64,000 nucleotides of DNA from Nitrosococcus halophilus Nc 4 (GCF_000024725.1 NC_013960.1:1014261-1078260); one strand, 5' to 3'. Shown: positions 1-8,796, counted from the stretch's first letter. Notes: generated by a model not told the origin, from the letters alone. Numbers and translations: made by a program.

Positions 1-23
1 CAATCTGCTTACGCTTGGAAGCG

Positions 24-956
24 TTATCCACCCACTTTATTGTATGCCAGTTCGATAAAAGGCTTAACCTGCTCAAACTCCGTCTCCGTGGAGAGCGTAA
101 ATTCTGTATCTCCGGTCCCGTAATGGCCCACATTCGTCACATCACGATACGATTTTGGCGGTGCCTCTACATCGCTCGCCCTTAATTTGACAAAAAGCTT
201 AATATTTTTGTTTTGGGGCTCCATGCAAACAATATTCTGGGATATCTTATAAGCGACATAAAATTTCTTGGGTACTTCTTCCACTGCGGGATCAAGGCCC
301 AGAATATATTCGCGAATGCTATGTATGAGCGACTGAATAGCTTTGGATTTTCTTTCCAAGTGTTCTTCAAAGGTGTAGGTGGCCGTTGCCCGCACCTGAG
401 CGGCCTTCTTGCCGGCTTCCACCATGACCGAGTTTTTGCTGTTCGCCTGCACTGAGGTAGGAATCTTGGCGGCCTGGAACACCTCTTCAAAATACAAAGA
501 ACCATTCTTAAACAAGCGGTATTTCCATAACTCGATGTTTGCCCCCATCACTTGAACGGCATGAAGGTCATATTTCTTGTAGTTGGGGGCGATACAGATA
601 ACCCGGACATCCGACCAATCCACCTCAACACCATTGCCTAATTCCCGCTGGACTGCAATCTCAAAGTCTCCCTTGTGGTCTTCAATCCAATGTAAATAGA
701 ATAGGCTCTGGTTAATGAGCTCAGAGGATTCGACCTTCTTGTATTCAATAATCACGGGGTTATTATCCTCGGATAACGCAAGGCTATCGATGCGTCCCGC
801 ATGCAGGGCGCCGGTGGAAAACTCTGAGGCCACAAAGCGACAATTGAAGACAGCTGCAAGGTTTTTCTCAATGAGAATTTGCAGTTCCTTCTCGATGGAG
901 AAATTCGTCTGCTCAACAGGAATGAGGCTATTGCCAGTAATTTCAAATAGGGGCAT
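24..956 (-). CDS. DUF5655-type protein with nuclease-like N-terminal domain
   Basis: A 310-residue protein with no signal peptide or membrane segment. The N-terminal half carries GRID (residues 54-57) followed by VIIEYKK (about 68-74). This D...E-x-K spacing resembles the PD-(D/E)XK fold of NucS/DUF91-like nucleases, so a DNA-acting role is inferred. The C-terminal ~105 residues (from about 205) look like a DUF5655 domain, a small domain often joined to such nucleases or to restriction-type proteins. It is transcribed leftward, 99 bp downstream of the DUF2971 gene, in what appears to be the cargo end of an integrated element. The start ATG is at 956; no strong ribosome site is obvious. The function is not known. 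A defence role is possible but unproven. Confidence 0.75.
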   Translation of the reverse strand: MPLFEITGNSLIPVEQTNFSIEKELQILIEKNLAAVFNCRFVASEFSTGALHAGRIDSLALSEDNNPVIIEYKKVESSELINQSLFYLHWIEDHKGDFEIAVQRELGNGVEVDWSDVRVICIAPNYKKYDLHAVQVMGANIELWKYRLFKNGSLYFEEVFQAAKIPTSVQANSKNSVMVEAGKKAAQVRATATYTFEEHLERKSKAIQSLIHSIREYILGLDPAVEEVPKKFYVAYKISQNIVCMEPQNKNIKLFVKLRASDVEAPPKSYRDVTNVGHYGTGDTEFTLSTETEFEQVKPFIELAYNKVGG

Positions 957-1055
957 TGTGCTCGATTCTTCTTTTCGTTCTTAAACTGCTCACACCATCC
1001 GCAAACCATACTGCTAGGGACGCAGCGTGCTAGATTGGCGGGTTTTACGGCTTTA

Positions 1056-1778
1056 TTATAATTCTACTGTCTTGAGACCAAAATCCATGGACTCATCCCT
1101 TACTATCTTGCACAGAGTCACTTCATAACCACAGTTCTCTATCAGCTCTTTGACCAATTGAATATCTGACTCGGAAGTACTCATGCCAAAGCAGATCTGT
1201 TTCAGATGTCGTCTATCGAGTCGCTGGACTCCATCGCTTCTGCGTATTATCCGAACTTCCTTTTCATAGCCCCACGATAAGGACTTCACAGTCAGCACTT
1301 TTTTAATCAAAGCGATACTCAGTTGCTCGAAAGAATTAATATTTGCTGCTTCCTCGATAAACCACTTGGACAAAGGGTTAAGACCATAGTCGACTTGGTC
1401 TATCCCGATAATGGGCTCAACGTAAAAAAATGACTCCGGGAAAGCATAGGTTAGGCAGACGCCGCGATGCCCATCCGCATAATGCGACCACATCAACGGA
1501 TTAATCAATTCGAGCGAAAATGAGCATACCCCAACATGCCGTAAATCTGCCTGAACCTTATCAATGAAACAATTCATAGCGCGGAGTTGTTCCAGTCTCG
1601 TTCGAATAGTGGACTGAGATCTTGAAATGGCCTTCTCTAAGGCGTTGAAGATATCCACACTGCAATCGAAGGGATCATTGAGTCGCTCCGGTTGCGCGAA
1701 ATAGATTTCACCGTGCACAAGGGACTTGAGTAGAGTCTTATCAATCTTCTTAAACTTGAAGAGAACGTAATCCGTCAC
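1056..1778 (-). CDS. DUF2971 domain protein
   Basis: A 240-residue soluble protein with the family signatures: an aromatic-rich N-terminus leading into FAQPERLNDPFDC (residues 27-39), and a central MWSHYADGHRGVCL (96-109). DUF2971 proteins are common on genomic islands and next to restriction and other defence genes, but their biochemical activity is not established. The gene is transcribed leftward, upstream of the nuclease-like DUF5655 gene, so the two may form a small operon. Its upstream side is a 1.2-kb AT-rich non-coding stretch, which fits an independently acquired cargo module. Confidence 0.8.
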   Translation of the reverse strand: MTDYVLFKFKKIDKTLLKSLVHGEIYFAQPERLNDPFDCSVDIFNALEKAISRSQSTIRTRLEQLRAMNCFIDKVQADLRHVGVCSFSLELINPLMWSHYADGHRGVCLTYAFPESFFYVEPIIGIDQVDYGLNPLSKWFIEEAANINSFEQLSIALIKKVLTVKSLSWGYEKEVRIIRRSDGVQRLDRRHLKQICFGMSTSESDIQLVKELIENCGYEVTLCKIVRDESMDFGLKTVEL

Positions 1779-2994
1779 TTTAAAATATAACCAGTAACTC
1801 GCAAATAAAGAGATTGTATACGAAGAATTGGATTACCTTTTTAAGAGATAACATTAAAGGAGAGTCCTCCGGCCAACACCTCGCATTCTCATGTGCTTTC
1901 CTTAGCAGACAGATTCCTTGCCATTTCTCTGGCGCAACCACCACCTATGAATAGCATCATTAATAGCACCATTTTATATATATATTCACCATCTTTTTAC
2001 ATAAAAATTAACATAATATATTTATTCAAATATAAATAGCGCGGCTTATCACCGTGCCAAGCTGTCCTTCGCTCCCACGCCCCTTGAACGAAGCCCCCGC
2101 GAACCGCGTTGCCAAGCCGCACCGTACCTAGCCATTTCATGCCATTGAGCGAAGCCACTGCGTGCCTCGTAAACAATAACTCTTGCCCAGTGACAAAACG
2201 ACTGCACTCTTGACAACCTTACCACGTTGTCACATCACATCGAACATCGCCCTGCGCCTCCTAGCCACCGAATTATATTGCCCATGGAAAAAAGAGGGGA
2301 GATCACTTCGTGCTTTGCAGCGAAGTCATTCGGTATCCAGTGCCAAGGGCGGAGTACGAGGGGCGAAGTTCCTTGGAACACCCACAAGGGCTATTGCTTT
2401 GGGAAAAAAGGTTGGTTTGAGCGGCAGGGTGCCAGGTCTTGAATGCTGAGATTAAAGCACTTCGCGCGACGCACATGGGTCCTCATCTCCTCTCTCCTCT
2501 GGTTTGGATTAGGTGTATTTTTCTATGGGGCGGCGAGGGACGAGTGGCCTGGGGGAGGTTGGCGAAAAATTGGAAAAATTTGCGGCGCTTGGGGGCCCCC
2601 CGGCGTAGATCTGAAAAGCAAAATCCGAAGGGGGGGTGGTTTTCTGGGAGGCCGGGGGGAGGGGCCCAGAGGCGGTGGGAGACTCAATTTTTATAAAAAT
2701 ATTGTAGATAAAATTAAGGGTACCTCTAAAAATTCAAAAATTCGGAGGCTTTTTTATGGGTTTAATGAGTATAAAAATTTTAAAAATTTTAGAGGTACCC
2801 TTAAGTTATCTATGTAGGTGCCGTTATCTATCAAAATTAGAATATTTTTATATGTAAGAAATAAATTAGAGAATTGCCTTTAGAACCCAATTAAATGCAA
2901 ATCTAGAAACGTTCTTAAATTAATTGGTAATTTTTGATTGCTAGGCAATAAACTTTTCTAGAATTATCTGAAATACTAAAATAAGGAGAAGAAT
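1779..2994. other. Non-coding stretch with AT-rich and G-rich blocks
   Basis: About 1.2 kb without a convincing gene. Positions 1950-2040 are very AT-rich. From about 2040 to 2700 the composition switches to GC-rich, ending in a G-run-rich block at about 2536-2690 that could form G-quadruplexes on the + strand. The short open frames here (for example 2439-2817) have biased, repetitive G/R/W-rich translations and no ribosome sites, so they look spurious. A palindrome follows at 2714-2804. The stretch lies downstream of the primase gene of the integrated element, where satellites can carry replication or packaging sites, but no such site is recognised. Confidence 0.5.
2714..2804. repeat. 18-bp perfect inverted repeat with 55-nt loop
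   Basis: The arm at 2714-2731 (TTAAGGGTACCTCTAAAA) is the exact reverse complement of 2787-2804. Weaker pairing extends outward (TAGATA / TATCTA) and inward (AAATT-rich segments), so the whole 2705-2813 stretch can fold as one long imperfect hairpin. The A/T-rich interior carries no credible gene. It could be a miniature inverted-repeat element, a transcription barrier or a replication-related site of the island. Confidence 0.6.
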
Positions 2995-3174
2995 ATGTCT
3001 GAAAACGTAGTAAATTTTTTATGGCTTTGGACAGCAATAATTATTGCTAATCAAATTTTCATATTTGGTGCCTGCTTTGCGCCATATTGCATTACTGCAG
3101 CCTTGCCGCATACATTAGTTTTAGCACTATTCTTCTTTTTTGGGTACAGAAAATTTATAAAAAGAAATTCTTAA
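2995..3174 (+). CDS. Small two-helix membrane protein (59 aa)
   Basis: A 59-residue frame starting ATG at 2995 with a good ribosome site (AAGGAG at 2983-2988, 6 nt upstream). The translation is strongly hydrophobic in two segments: residues about 7-26 (NFLWLWTAIIIANQIFIFG region) and about 34-51 (AALPHTLVLALFFFFG region). The tail YRKFIKRNS is basic, so the C-terminus is predicted to be cytoplasmic. No signal-peptide cleavage motif is seen. It stands alone between palindromes in the AT-rich part of the integrated element. No family is recognised. Holin-like proteins and small toxins share this size and topology, but nothing here specifically shows either. Confidence 0.5.
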   Translation: MSENVVNFLWLWTAIIIANQIFIFGACFAPYCITAALPHTLVLALFFFFGYRKFIKRNS

Positions 3175-3364
3175 AGTAGTTAGGGAAGCACTTGGGGCGC
3201 ATTCCCTCATGCCCAATAGGGAGATTTTCTCCCAATCCTAGAGAGCAGAATTCTCAGCGTGTGCCTGTGCTTAAATCCAATTGCTTGGACTTAGGTGGGG
3301 GATATGCTGTTCGGTGTTTTTCCCTATTGGATTCCGTTATTTTGCCTTTTACTTTTGGGGGTTG

Positions 3365-3465
3365 TGGACATTAAGGACATCAAAAGGACCTTTTTTAGAA
3401 CTTTTCTTTTTTAATTTTACTTGAGAAAGTTTTTAAATTAGAGGGTTTAATGTCCTTAATGTCCA
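3365..3465. repeat. 16-bp perfect inverted repeat flanking an AT-rich core
   Basis: TGGACATTAAGGACAT at 3365-3380 is exactly inverted at 3450-3465, with 69 AT-rich bases between. The motif holds a direct GGACATTAAGGACAT repetition of GGACA(T). It lies 40 bp past the stop of the Prim-Pol/helicase gene. In P4-like satellites the replication protein binds repeats in cis, so this is a candidate origin or crr-like site (inference). A transcription-termination role is also possible. Confidence 0.5.
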
Positions 3466-3505
3466 ATGGGGGGCAATAACCCCCCGACTGGACAACTTAA
3501 AGAGG

Positions 3506-5653
3506 CTAGGCCGCCTCCTTCCGGGCGTTGCGGAAAAAGCTCCTCCCCCCGGGGTCTACGTTTTTGCAGGCGATGCCTTGAAAGCCGCGCCCCCCTTGGA
3601 TCTTAATGCGGGTAAACCCCTTGGCCGCGAGTTTTCGCCCAAAGACCCGAGGGTCAAGGCAGTGTTTTTTCCCTCTAATCCCATATTGAGCCTCGCTCCA
3701 ATCTAAGTAATCCTGATAGAGGTCAGCGTTTTTGGCTTTATGCTCCGCTCCCTGCACACAACGCTCCTCTAACCACTCTCCCAAGAGGTCCATCTCGCTC
3801 CGGTACTCCCGCGTCGCTTCCTCAACCACCTGCGGGGGGGTAAGACCGCCCTTCTGCCAGGCGAGGCACCCCTGGATGGCCCAGTTCAGAATCCCGGGTA
3901 ATTCCTGCAGCAGGGCATGGCTAAGTCCCTTGTCCTGCTTTTTTCCCGCAAACGTCTGCTCAAAGGGAATCAGCTTGACTCGCCGCCAGATGGCATGGTC
4001 ATCCCCGCGAATAATGGGCTTATGGTTGGTCGCCATCCAGGGGGTGAATTGAGGCCGAAACTCAATGCTCGCTTTGCCATAGGGCACCCGTCCCGTGAGG
4101 GTATCATCGCCGGTCATCCGCTTGACCAGGTCCTCATTGAGGATTTCGCCTTCCCCCAGTTCGGAGGTCAACACCATGCGGGCGTCCTTGAGCCGGACAA
4201 TATCCTCCCGGGGGCCTCCCTGATTTTGGAACCGGTTGACGGTAAACAGGGCGTTCCCCGCTGCTCGCGCATAGGAGCCCATCAAGGTCTGGATAATCCT
4301 AAGGAGGGTGGATTTCCCGTTGGCCCCCCCTCCATGCAGAATAAAGATGACCTGGTCGCTATTGCCGCCCACCAGGGTCGCCCCGACTGCCCGTTGCAGG
4401 AATGACACCAGGTCCTTATCCCCGCCCATGACTTCCAGAACGAAGTGCTCCCACCGGGGGCATTGGGCCCCGGGTTGGAAGCCCACGTGCCCGAATTTCG
4501 TTAGGTAATCGACCGTATTGGGCGGGCGCAGCTGCCCCGTTCTGAGGTCCACTACGCCGTTCTCTACACCAAAAGCGTAGGGGTCCGCATCCAACTGGTG
4601 GGGCGCGAGGGCGATGCCCTCCAAGGTAGCGGCTAGGCTGAGCATATTACTGATCGCCGTCTTGCGCTCTGAATTCCGCCCGTGCTTTATCAGATTTTCT
4701 TTCCGGGTGGTGTCGGTCTCAGCGTCGGCTTCCACTTTGATCCCTCGGACCACGGCGTGGACCAACTGTTCAATTTCTCCCTTTTCGGATATTTGCCAGT
4801 GGGTACCATTCCATAGGAGCCAGTGGTGGTAGGCGGGCAGATAGCGAACCACCTCCCCAAAGCGGTCCACCAGCCGCTCCGCATTGCCTAACTCCGTCAG
4901 TGGCCTTTGGGGTGTGGGAGAGTAGCGCCCATAGGCCGAGTCGAGGCACCGAAGGGCCTCGTCCTCTGGCAGGGGCGGGTTACATTTCCCCGCCGCCTTG
5001 CCAATTAGAGTCTGGGCCTCTTCATAGCGTAGCCCCCGGTGAAGGAGGCTTGCCGCATAGCGGAATACGCTGTCATTCCGCTGTCCCTCAGCGACTCCTT
5101 TAAGGGCCTGGGCGGCGCCCCCTGGTACTGTCGGCTTCGGCCCCTCGTGGAGGAGTTCCAGCAGCCAATCCGGGGCCTCTGCGGGGGGGGTGCCTTCATT
5201 CAACCAGTTATAGGCTTTCCCTTCCACCACGGAGGGCGCCACCAGCACATATCCCCCATCACCCCGAATATCAAGGCCCGGACGAAAATTGGCGCGGTTG
5301 CCGAGCCGCCCGCCCGGATGCTGGAAAAAGTAATGGAAGCCCCCGCTCGGTGTTTTGGCTTTTAACGTTTCGGGGAGTACTCCATATTCCGATTCTAGTT
5401 CCTCGAGAGATTGCTCCCCCGGTGCACCTTTCTTGACGTCCACATCCAGGACGAAGCAACCACTGTCTTCCCCAGTAGCCAGACCAATATTAGCTTTGGG
5501 CCACCGTCGCCAATAGTCTTCAAGAATGGCTGGATCCCGCGTGGCTTTTTTCGTCCACTCCTTCAGGAGAGGCACCTTGCCGTTAGGCGTCACAGGTAAC
5601 AGGCGATAGCCCTGTTGAGCATAGGTAATAGCATGACTAAGTTTCGTATCCAT
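3506..5653 (-). CDS. Phage/plasmid Prim-Pol-helicase, P4 alpha-like
   Basis: A 715-residue replication protein of a satellite or plasmid-like element. It would make primers and unwind DNA at the element's own origin. The N-terminal ~200 residues are a bifunctional primase-polymerase domain: LDVDV (69-73) gives the two metal-binding aspartates, and GGFHYFF (104-110) and LDIRGDGGYVL (about 127-137) follow in the usual order. A PriCT-like segment follows. The C-terminal part is a D5/P4-type superfamily 3 helicase with Walker A GGGANGKST (441-449). Length is normal for the family. The gene starts at 5653, 17 bp downstream of alpA in the same orientation, so alpA and this gene probably share a transcript. 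A possible origin palindrome lies just past its stop. Confidence 0.92.
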   Translation of the reverse strand: MDTKLSHAITYAQQGYRLLPVTPNGKVPLLKEWTKKATRDPAILEDYWRRWPKANIGLATGEDSGCFVLDVDVKKGAPGEQSLEELESEYGVLPETLKAKTPSGGFHYFFQHPGGRLGNRANFRPGLDIRGDGGYVLVAPSVVEGKAYNWLNEGTPPAEAPDWLLELLHEGPKPTVPGGAAQALKGVAEGQRNDSVFRYAASLLHRGLRYEEAQTLIGKAAGKCNPPLPEDEALRCLDSAYGRYSPTPQRPLTELGNAERLVDRFGEVVRYLPAYHHWLLWNGTHWQISEKGEIEQLVHAVVRGIKVEADAETDTTRKENLIKHGRNSERKTAISNMLSLAATLEGIALAPHQLDADPYAFGVENGVVDLRTGQLRPPNTVDYLTKFGHVGFQPGAQCPRWEHFVLEVMGGDKDLVSFLQRAVGATLVGGNSDQVIFILHGGGANGKSTLLRIIQTLMGSYARAAGNALFTVNRFQNQGGPREDIVRLKDARMVLTSELGEGEILNEDLVKRMTGDDTLTGRVPYGKASIEFRPQFTPWMATNHKPIIRGDDHAIWRRVKLIPFEQTFAGKKQDKGLSHALLQELPGILNWAIQGCLAWQKGGLTPPQVVEEATREYRSEMDLLGEWLEERCVQGAEHKAKNADLYQDYLDWSEAQYGIRGKKHCLDPRVFGRKLAAKGFTRIKIQGGRGFQGIACKNVDPGGRSFFRNARKEAA

Positions 5654-5670
5654 ACGAAAAAACCTCCGTG

Positions 5671-5892
5671 TTACTTTTGATTACATTTTAAGGGAACCGT
5701 CTCTTCACTATGATAAGAGACGATAGGTCGAGAGGCGCACCAGGCCTCGATTTCTTCCTCTAGCCACGCCACCGCATTGGGTCCAATTTTCCGAGGCGCC
5801 GGAAAGCGGTTGGCCCTCACATCTCGCCAGATGGAGGTGCGGCTGCGGGCGGTCCGTTTCGAGACTTCCGGGAATCGAAGATATCGTTGCAT
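5671..5892 (-). CDS. alpA: AlpA-family transcriptional activator
   Basis: A 73-residue MerR-like winged-helix protein. The N-terminus reads RYLRFPEVSKRTARSRTSIW (3-22), the typical AlpA recognition-helix region, followed by FPAPRKIGPNAVAW and the EEIEAW motif. In P4 and cryptic prophages AlpA controls excision and integrase expression. Here it sits directly upstream of the primase-helicase gene in the same direction and may act both as excisionase-like factor and as operon regulator (inference). The tail beyond residue 55 is not conserved. Confidence 0.9.
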   Translation of the reverse strand: MQRYLRFPEVSKRTARSRTSIWRDVRANRFPAPRKIGPNAVAWLEEEIEAWCASRPIVSYHSEETVPLKCNQK

Positions 5893-6047
5893 ATGAAGCT
5901 CCTTTTCAATAGATGTCCTGTTGTTTGCAGCTGTTTCAATCAGCTACAACCATAAGAATACAGGAGCCCGCAGAAAAGAAAATGGGGGTAAATTCAGGTA
6001 AATAGAGCGCAAAATAGGGGGAAATCGTAGCCCGATTACCCCTATTT

Positions 6048-6788
6048 TCAACGGGGAAAAAGTTGCTCTAAGACATTGTTTTTTCGGGATCGTGTGCCGC
6101 GCCGAAAGCGCGCGCCAATTTCACGTAAATCGTCGGCGAGGGTGGCGGCTGCACAACCAGGAATGTCTTTGTAGATACGGAAGAATACTTTATGGAAGTC
6201 TCTCTTAGTGACGGGAATAGCATCTATTCGAAATAGAGAATATCCTTCCTTTTCAGCCCGCTTTTGGGCTTCCTCAAGGAACTCTCTGAGCCGTTGTCTA
6301 CGCTCAGCCTTAATGCTTCGCTTGGCCTGAAGCGCGGCGGCATTGCGAGGCGAACCGGTTCGAGGCTGTGTAGTCTGGCACTGTACCTGTCGTTCGAAGG
6401 TGCTTTTGGAAGGGAGACAGGCCGGATAAGGCACCTGGTGGCGCTCGCAAAAATCGAGGACCTGCTCTAGAGCGATTTCATGTTGAGCGAACCCATCTGG
6501 GAGGAGTCTTGCAGAATAAAACTCGGTCTCATGAAGCCCCCTGACGCGAGCATTCGATTCGGGCCTATTCATGGGAGTAAAAAAGCGCGCCACATTAGGG
6601 TCGTATTCGATAAAGTCCCCCCGAGCATCTAGATATAGTATGACCGTCATGATATCTGCCTCTCCCTGAACCTCGCGAGCCCATGCTTCGACGATTCGCT
6701 TAATAGAGAAAGTTTGGTCTGATAGCGATTGGGACTCGTTACGCCAAAGGGTATCGGCGGAAGAGTGGAAGGTCGATTTTTCTTGCAT
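6048..6788 (-). CDS. Hypothetical island protein (246 aa)
   Basis: A 246-residue soluble protein with no recognised domain. The middle (about 150-200) is rich in Lys, Arg, Glu and Gln and looks like a helical or coiled-coil segment; the C-terminus (RGTRSRKN) is basic. No catalytic motif, signal peptide or membrane segment is seen. It lies between alpA and the integrase operon and is transcribed in the same leftward direction, with about 155 bp on its alpA side. Its place in a P4-like element suggests a mobility or regulatory accessory protein, but that is only context. Confidence 0.6.
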   Translation of the reverse strand: MQEKSTFHSSADTLWRNESQSLSDQTFSIKRIVEAWAREVQGEADIMTVILYLDARGDFIEYDPNVARFFTPMNRPESNARVRGLHETEFYSARLLPDGFAQHEIALEQVLDFCERHQVPYPACLPSKSTFERQVQCQTTQPRTGSPRNAAALQAKRSIKAERRQRLREFLEEAQKRAEKEGYSLFRIDAIPVTKRDFHKVFFRIYKDIPGCAAATLADDLREIGARFRRGTRSRKNNVLEQLFPR

Positions 6789-6959
6789 TAGGCCAATCTT
6801 GGAGATGGGATTAAAGATGGTTCATGTGGATGGAGATATCGGCAAAAGTTTACGATTTTTAAGAACATGGCATAATTGAACGGCGGTATCTCTTCACCAC
6901 ATCAGTGAAAAAACCAGAAAAAGCGGCTTTTCAGGAGCACATAGGTTAGATAAAAGACT

Positions 6960-7160
6960 CTAAGCGATGTGCGTGTCGACCTTATCAAACTGGACAGGAT
7001 AGTAGCCTGCCTTGCGGGCTTCCAAAATAGTAATCTCACCGATGCCGTCTCGGGTATAACCAATATTGACATTCCAGTTTACGGATTCATCTCTAATGAT
7101 CTTCCCCTTGCTTAACTCAATAAAAAGGATATCATCATCCTCGTAGTAGGTAATCTTCAT
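6960..7160 (-). CDS. DUF2283 protein, partner of the DUF4258 gene
   Basis: A 66-residue protein starting MKITYYEDDD and containing the DUF2283 pattern (Y-x-x-D-D-I-L-F-I-E-L, then an acidic/Gly segment and ITILEAR). The ATG at 7160 overlaps the stop of the upstream DUF4258 gene as ATGA, which is why this start is preferred over one 24 nt earlier. DUF2283 proteins are regularly found as the second gene after a DUF4258 protein and are thought to be antitoxin-like. It is the last gene of a three-gene coupled unit with the integrase. Confidence 0.8.
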   Translation of the reverse strand: MKITYYEDDDILFIELSKGKIIRDESVNWNVNIGYTRDGIGEITILEARKAGYYPVQFDKVDTHIA

Positions 7161-7429
7161 GGGGCTTTCTCTCTTAACGTCCAATTCACCATGATGGTTT
7201 TCACAATGACTGCTTGTTCCACGATTACGGCAGCACAGATCAAATTATCAGTACGCTCTGGATAGCCTTTGAATATCCAAGCGTGGGCACCCTCCTGAGG
7301 CTTAATCTCTCCCGTTTCTATCAAATCAAGCACCGTATCAAGTACAACATCGCGCTTGGCCATGGATTCAATGGCATGGTTAGTTAACCATACTTGGCGC
7401 CGGAACCGATGACTGTACCAATTATTCAT
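7157..7429 (-). CDS. DUF4258 protein, putative toxin-like
   Basis: A 90-residue protein with the DUF4258 arrangement: LTNHAIESMAKRDV (about 15-28), then VLDLIETGEI, and a C-terminal strand VIVKTIMVNW. DUF4258 is distantly related to RelE-type folds and is commonly followed by DUF2283, as here. Toxin activity is an inference. Its ATG overlaps the integrase stop (ATGA at 7426-7429) and its stop overlaps the next gene the same way, so all three are probably translationally coupled. Confidence 0.8.
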   Translation of the reverse strand: MNNWYSHRFRRQVWLTNHAIESMAKRDVVLDTVLDLIETGEIKPQEGAHAWIFKGYPERTDNLICAAVIVEQAVIVKTIMVNWTLREKAP

Positions 7430-8628
7430 CGCACTGCGGCGAGTGAGGTAGGATTGCTTTCCTTACCCCTGATAATGGCTTCTAACTTTTTCCCCCAAGC
7501 TTCCAGCGCGTGCCGCTTTTCCGAATCGTAGCTATGGCGATCATAGACCGCTGTGACGCCGCTTTCCGCATGGTTGAGGATCTTGGAGACGACTAGACGC
7601 GAAATGCCCATCCCGGTCATGTGGCTGGCGGCAGTGCGGCGTAGATCGTGAGGGGTAAAGGGAGCGATCCCGAGCACATCAAGGTTTTTACGAACCGCAT
7701 GGTCAATAGAGGTATCCAAGAGAGGCTTCTCTCCATTTCTGGAGGGAAATAGGAAAAGAGAATGGAATCCCCGGAGTCCCTCGATCGATTCAAGGGCGAG
7801 GGGGGAGAGTGGTACTCGGTGTGCCAGGTGATTTTTCGTTCTCTCGGCGGAGATCGTCCACCAGCCTAAGGCAAAATCAAAATGTGACCACTCCGCCCTG
7901 ATAAGCTCTCCTTTGCACTGTGCAGTGACAAGCTGCAGCTGCAGCGCAAGCCGGATCGGGAGTGATATTCGAGCTTCCTTGAGTCCATGCCAAAAGGTTC
8001 GAATCTCCTCTTCATTTAATACCCGATCACGTTTTCGTTCCTTACCGGGCATTTTGACGGCAGAGCAGGGATTCATCTCAATGAGACTGCGCTCAAGGGC
8101 ATAATTAAACATCTTACGTACGCAGGCAAGCGTTCGATTGGCGACAATGGGAGAGCCCCGGTCGATGATGTCATCCAGCAACGCGACCACATCACGCCGG
8201 ACAATATCCTTCGCTTTGCGATGGCCCCAGCGGGGAAGGACATCTTTCTTGAGTAGGCGCTCGTCCTCGCGCCAGGAGCGCTTCTTTGCCTTAGCGTAGC
8301 GCTCAAGGTAGAGTTCAGCAAGCTGCGCCATTGTTGGAGCTTGGCGTTCCTCCTCTTTGTGGATCCGCTCAATGTGCGCGGGATCAAGCCCTCGGTTGAG
8401 AAGGGATCGGCGCTGACTGACTTCTTCACGCGCCCGGGCAAGGCTCATCTCGGGATAAACCCCTAAGGTAATTCGATTGAGCTTACCGCCCTTGCGGTAG
8501 GTGAAGAGCCAGGATTTGCGTCCCACTGTCGATACTCGCAGACGTAGTCCCGTGCGCCCATCCTCGAGTACTTCATATCGCTGCTCCTTTGGTTTTAGCG
8601 CCCGGATGGCGCGGTCGGTAAAATTCAT
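7426..8628 (-). CDS. P4-type tyrosine integrase, first catalytic Arg replaced by Cys
   Basis: A 400-residue site-specific recombinase of the P4 integrase group. It has the N-terminal DUF4102 arm-binding domain (about 1-90), a core-binding domain (about 95-190) and the catalytic domain. Visible catalytic residues are Lys265 (AERTKNH), His327 and Arg330 (HDLRR), His353 (LNHAE) and the likely nucleophile Tyr362 (AVYDR). The first arginine of the R-K-H-R-H-Y set should lie in a TGQR-like motif. Here it reads TAQC (Cys238), a change that one CGC-to-TGC transition would give. This residue is normally essential, so the enzyme may be dead. The start lies about 170 bp from the tRNA-Lys fragment that marks the element's end. 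Confidence 0.93.
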   Translation of the reverse strand: MNFTDRAIRALKPKEQRYEVLEDGRTGLRLRVSTVGRKSWLFTYRKGGKLNRITLGVYPEMSLARAREEVSQRRSLLNRGLDPAHIERIHKEEERQAPTMAQLAELYLERYAKAKKRSWREDERLLKKDVLPRWGHRKAKDIVRRDVVALLDDIIDRGSPIVANRTLACVRKMFNYALERSLIEMNPCSAVKMPGKERKRDRVLNEEEIRTFWHGLKEARISLPIRLALQLQLVTAQCKGELIRAEWSHFDFALGWWTISAERTKNHLAHRVPLSPLALESIEGLRGFHSLFLFPSRNGEKPLLDTSIDHAVRKNLDVLGIAPFTPHDLRRTAASHMTGMGISRLVVSKILNHAESGVTAVYDRHSYDSEKRHALEAWGKKLEAIIRGKESNPTSLAAVR

Positions 8629-8796
8629 ATACGGCTATTTCTCCGCTTGGGTATACTTTGGGTATACTTTTGTACTTGGCAACAGACGAAATAGTCTGAA
8701 TCATCGTGAAACAAAAATCAAATTAAGTTACTGTTATATAAATGTTTGTACTGATACATTTGAAGAGGCATGAAACAGGGTGAAAAGGGTTTGGGC

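Noticed and set aside
2183-2817. Overlapping short frames in the GC-rich block
   Set aside because: Repetitive Gly/Arg/Trp-rich translations, no ribosome sites and strong composition bias; they look like chance frames in G-rich DNA.
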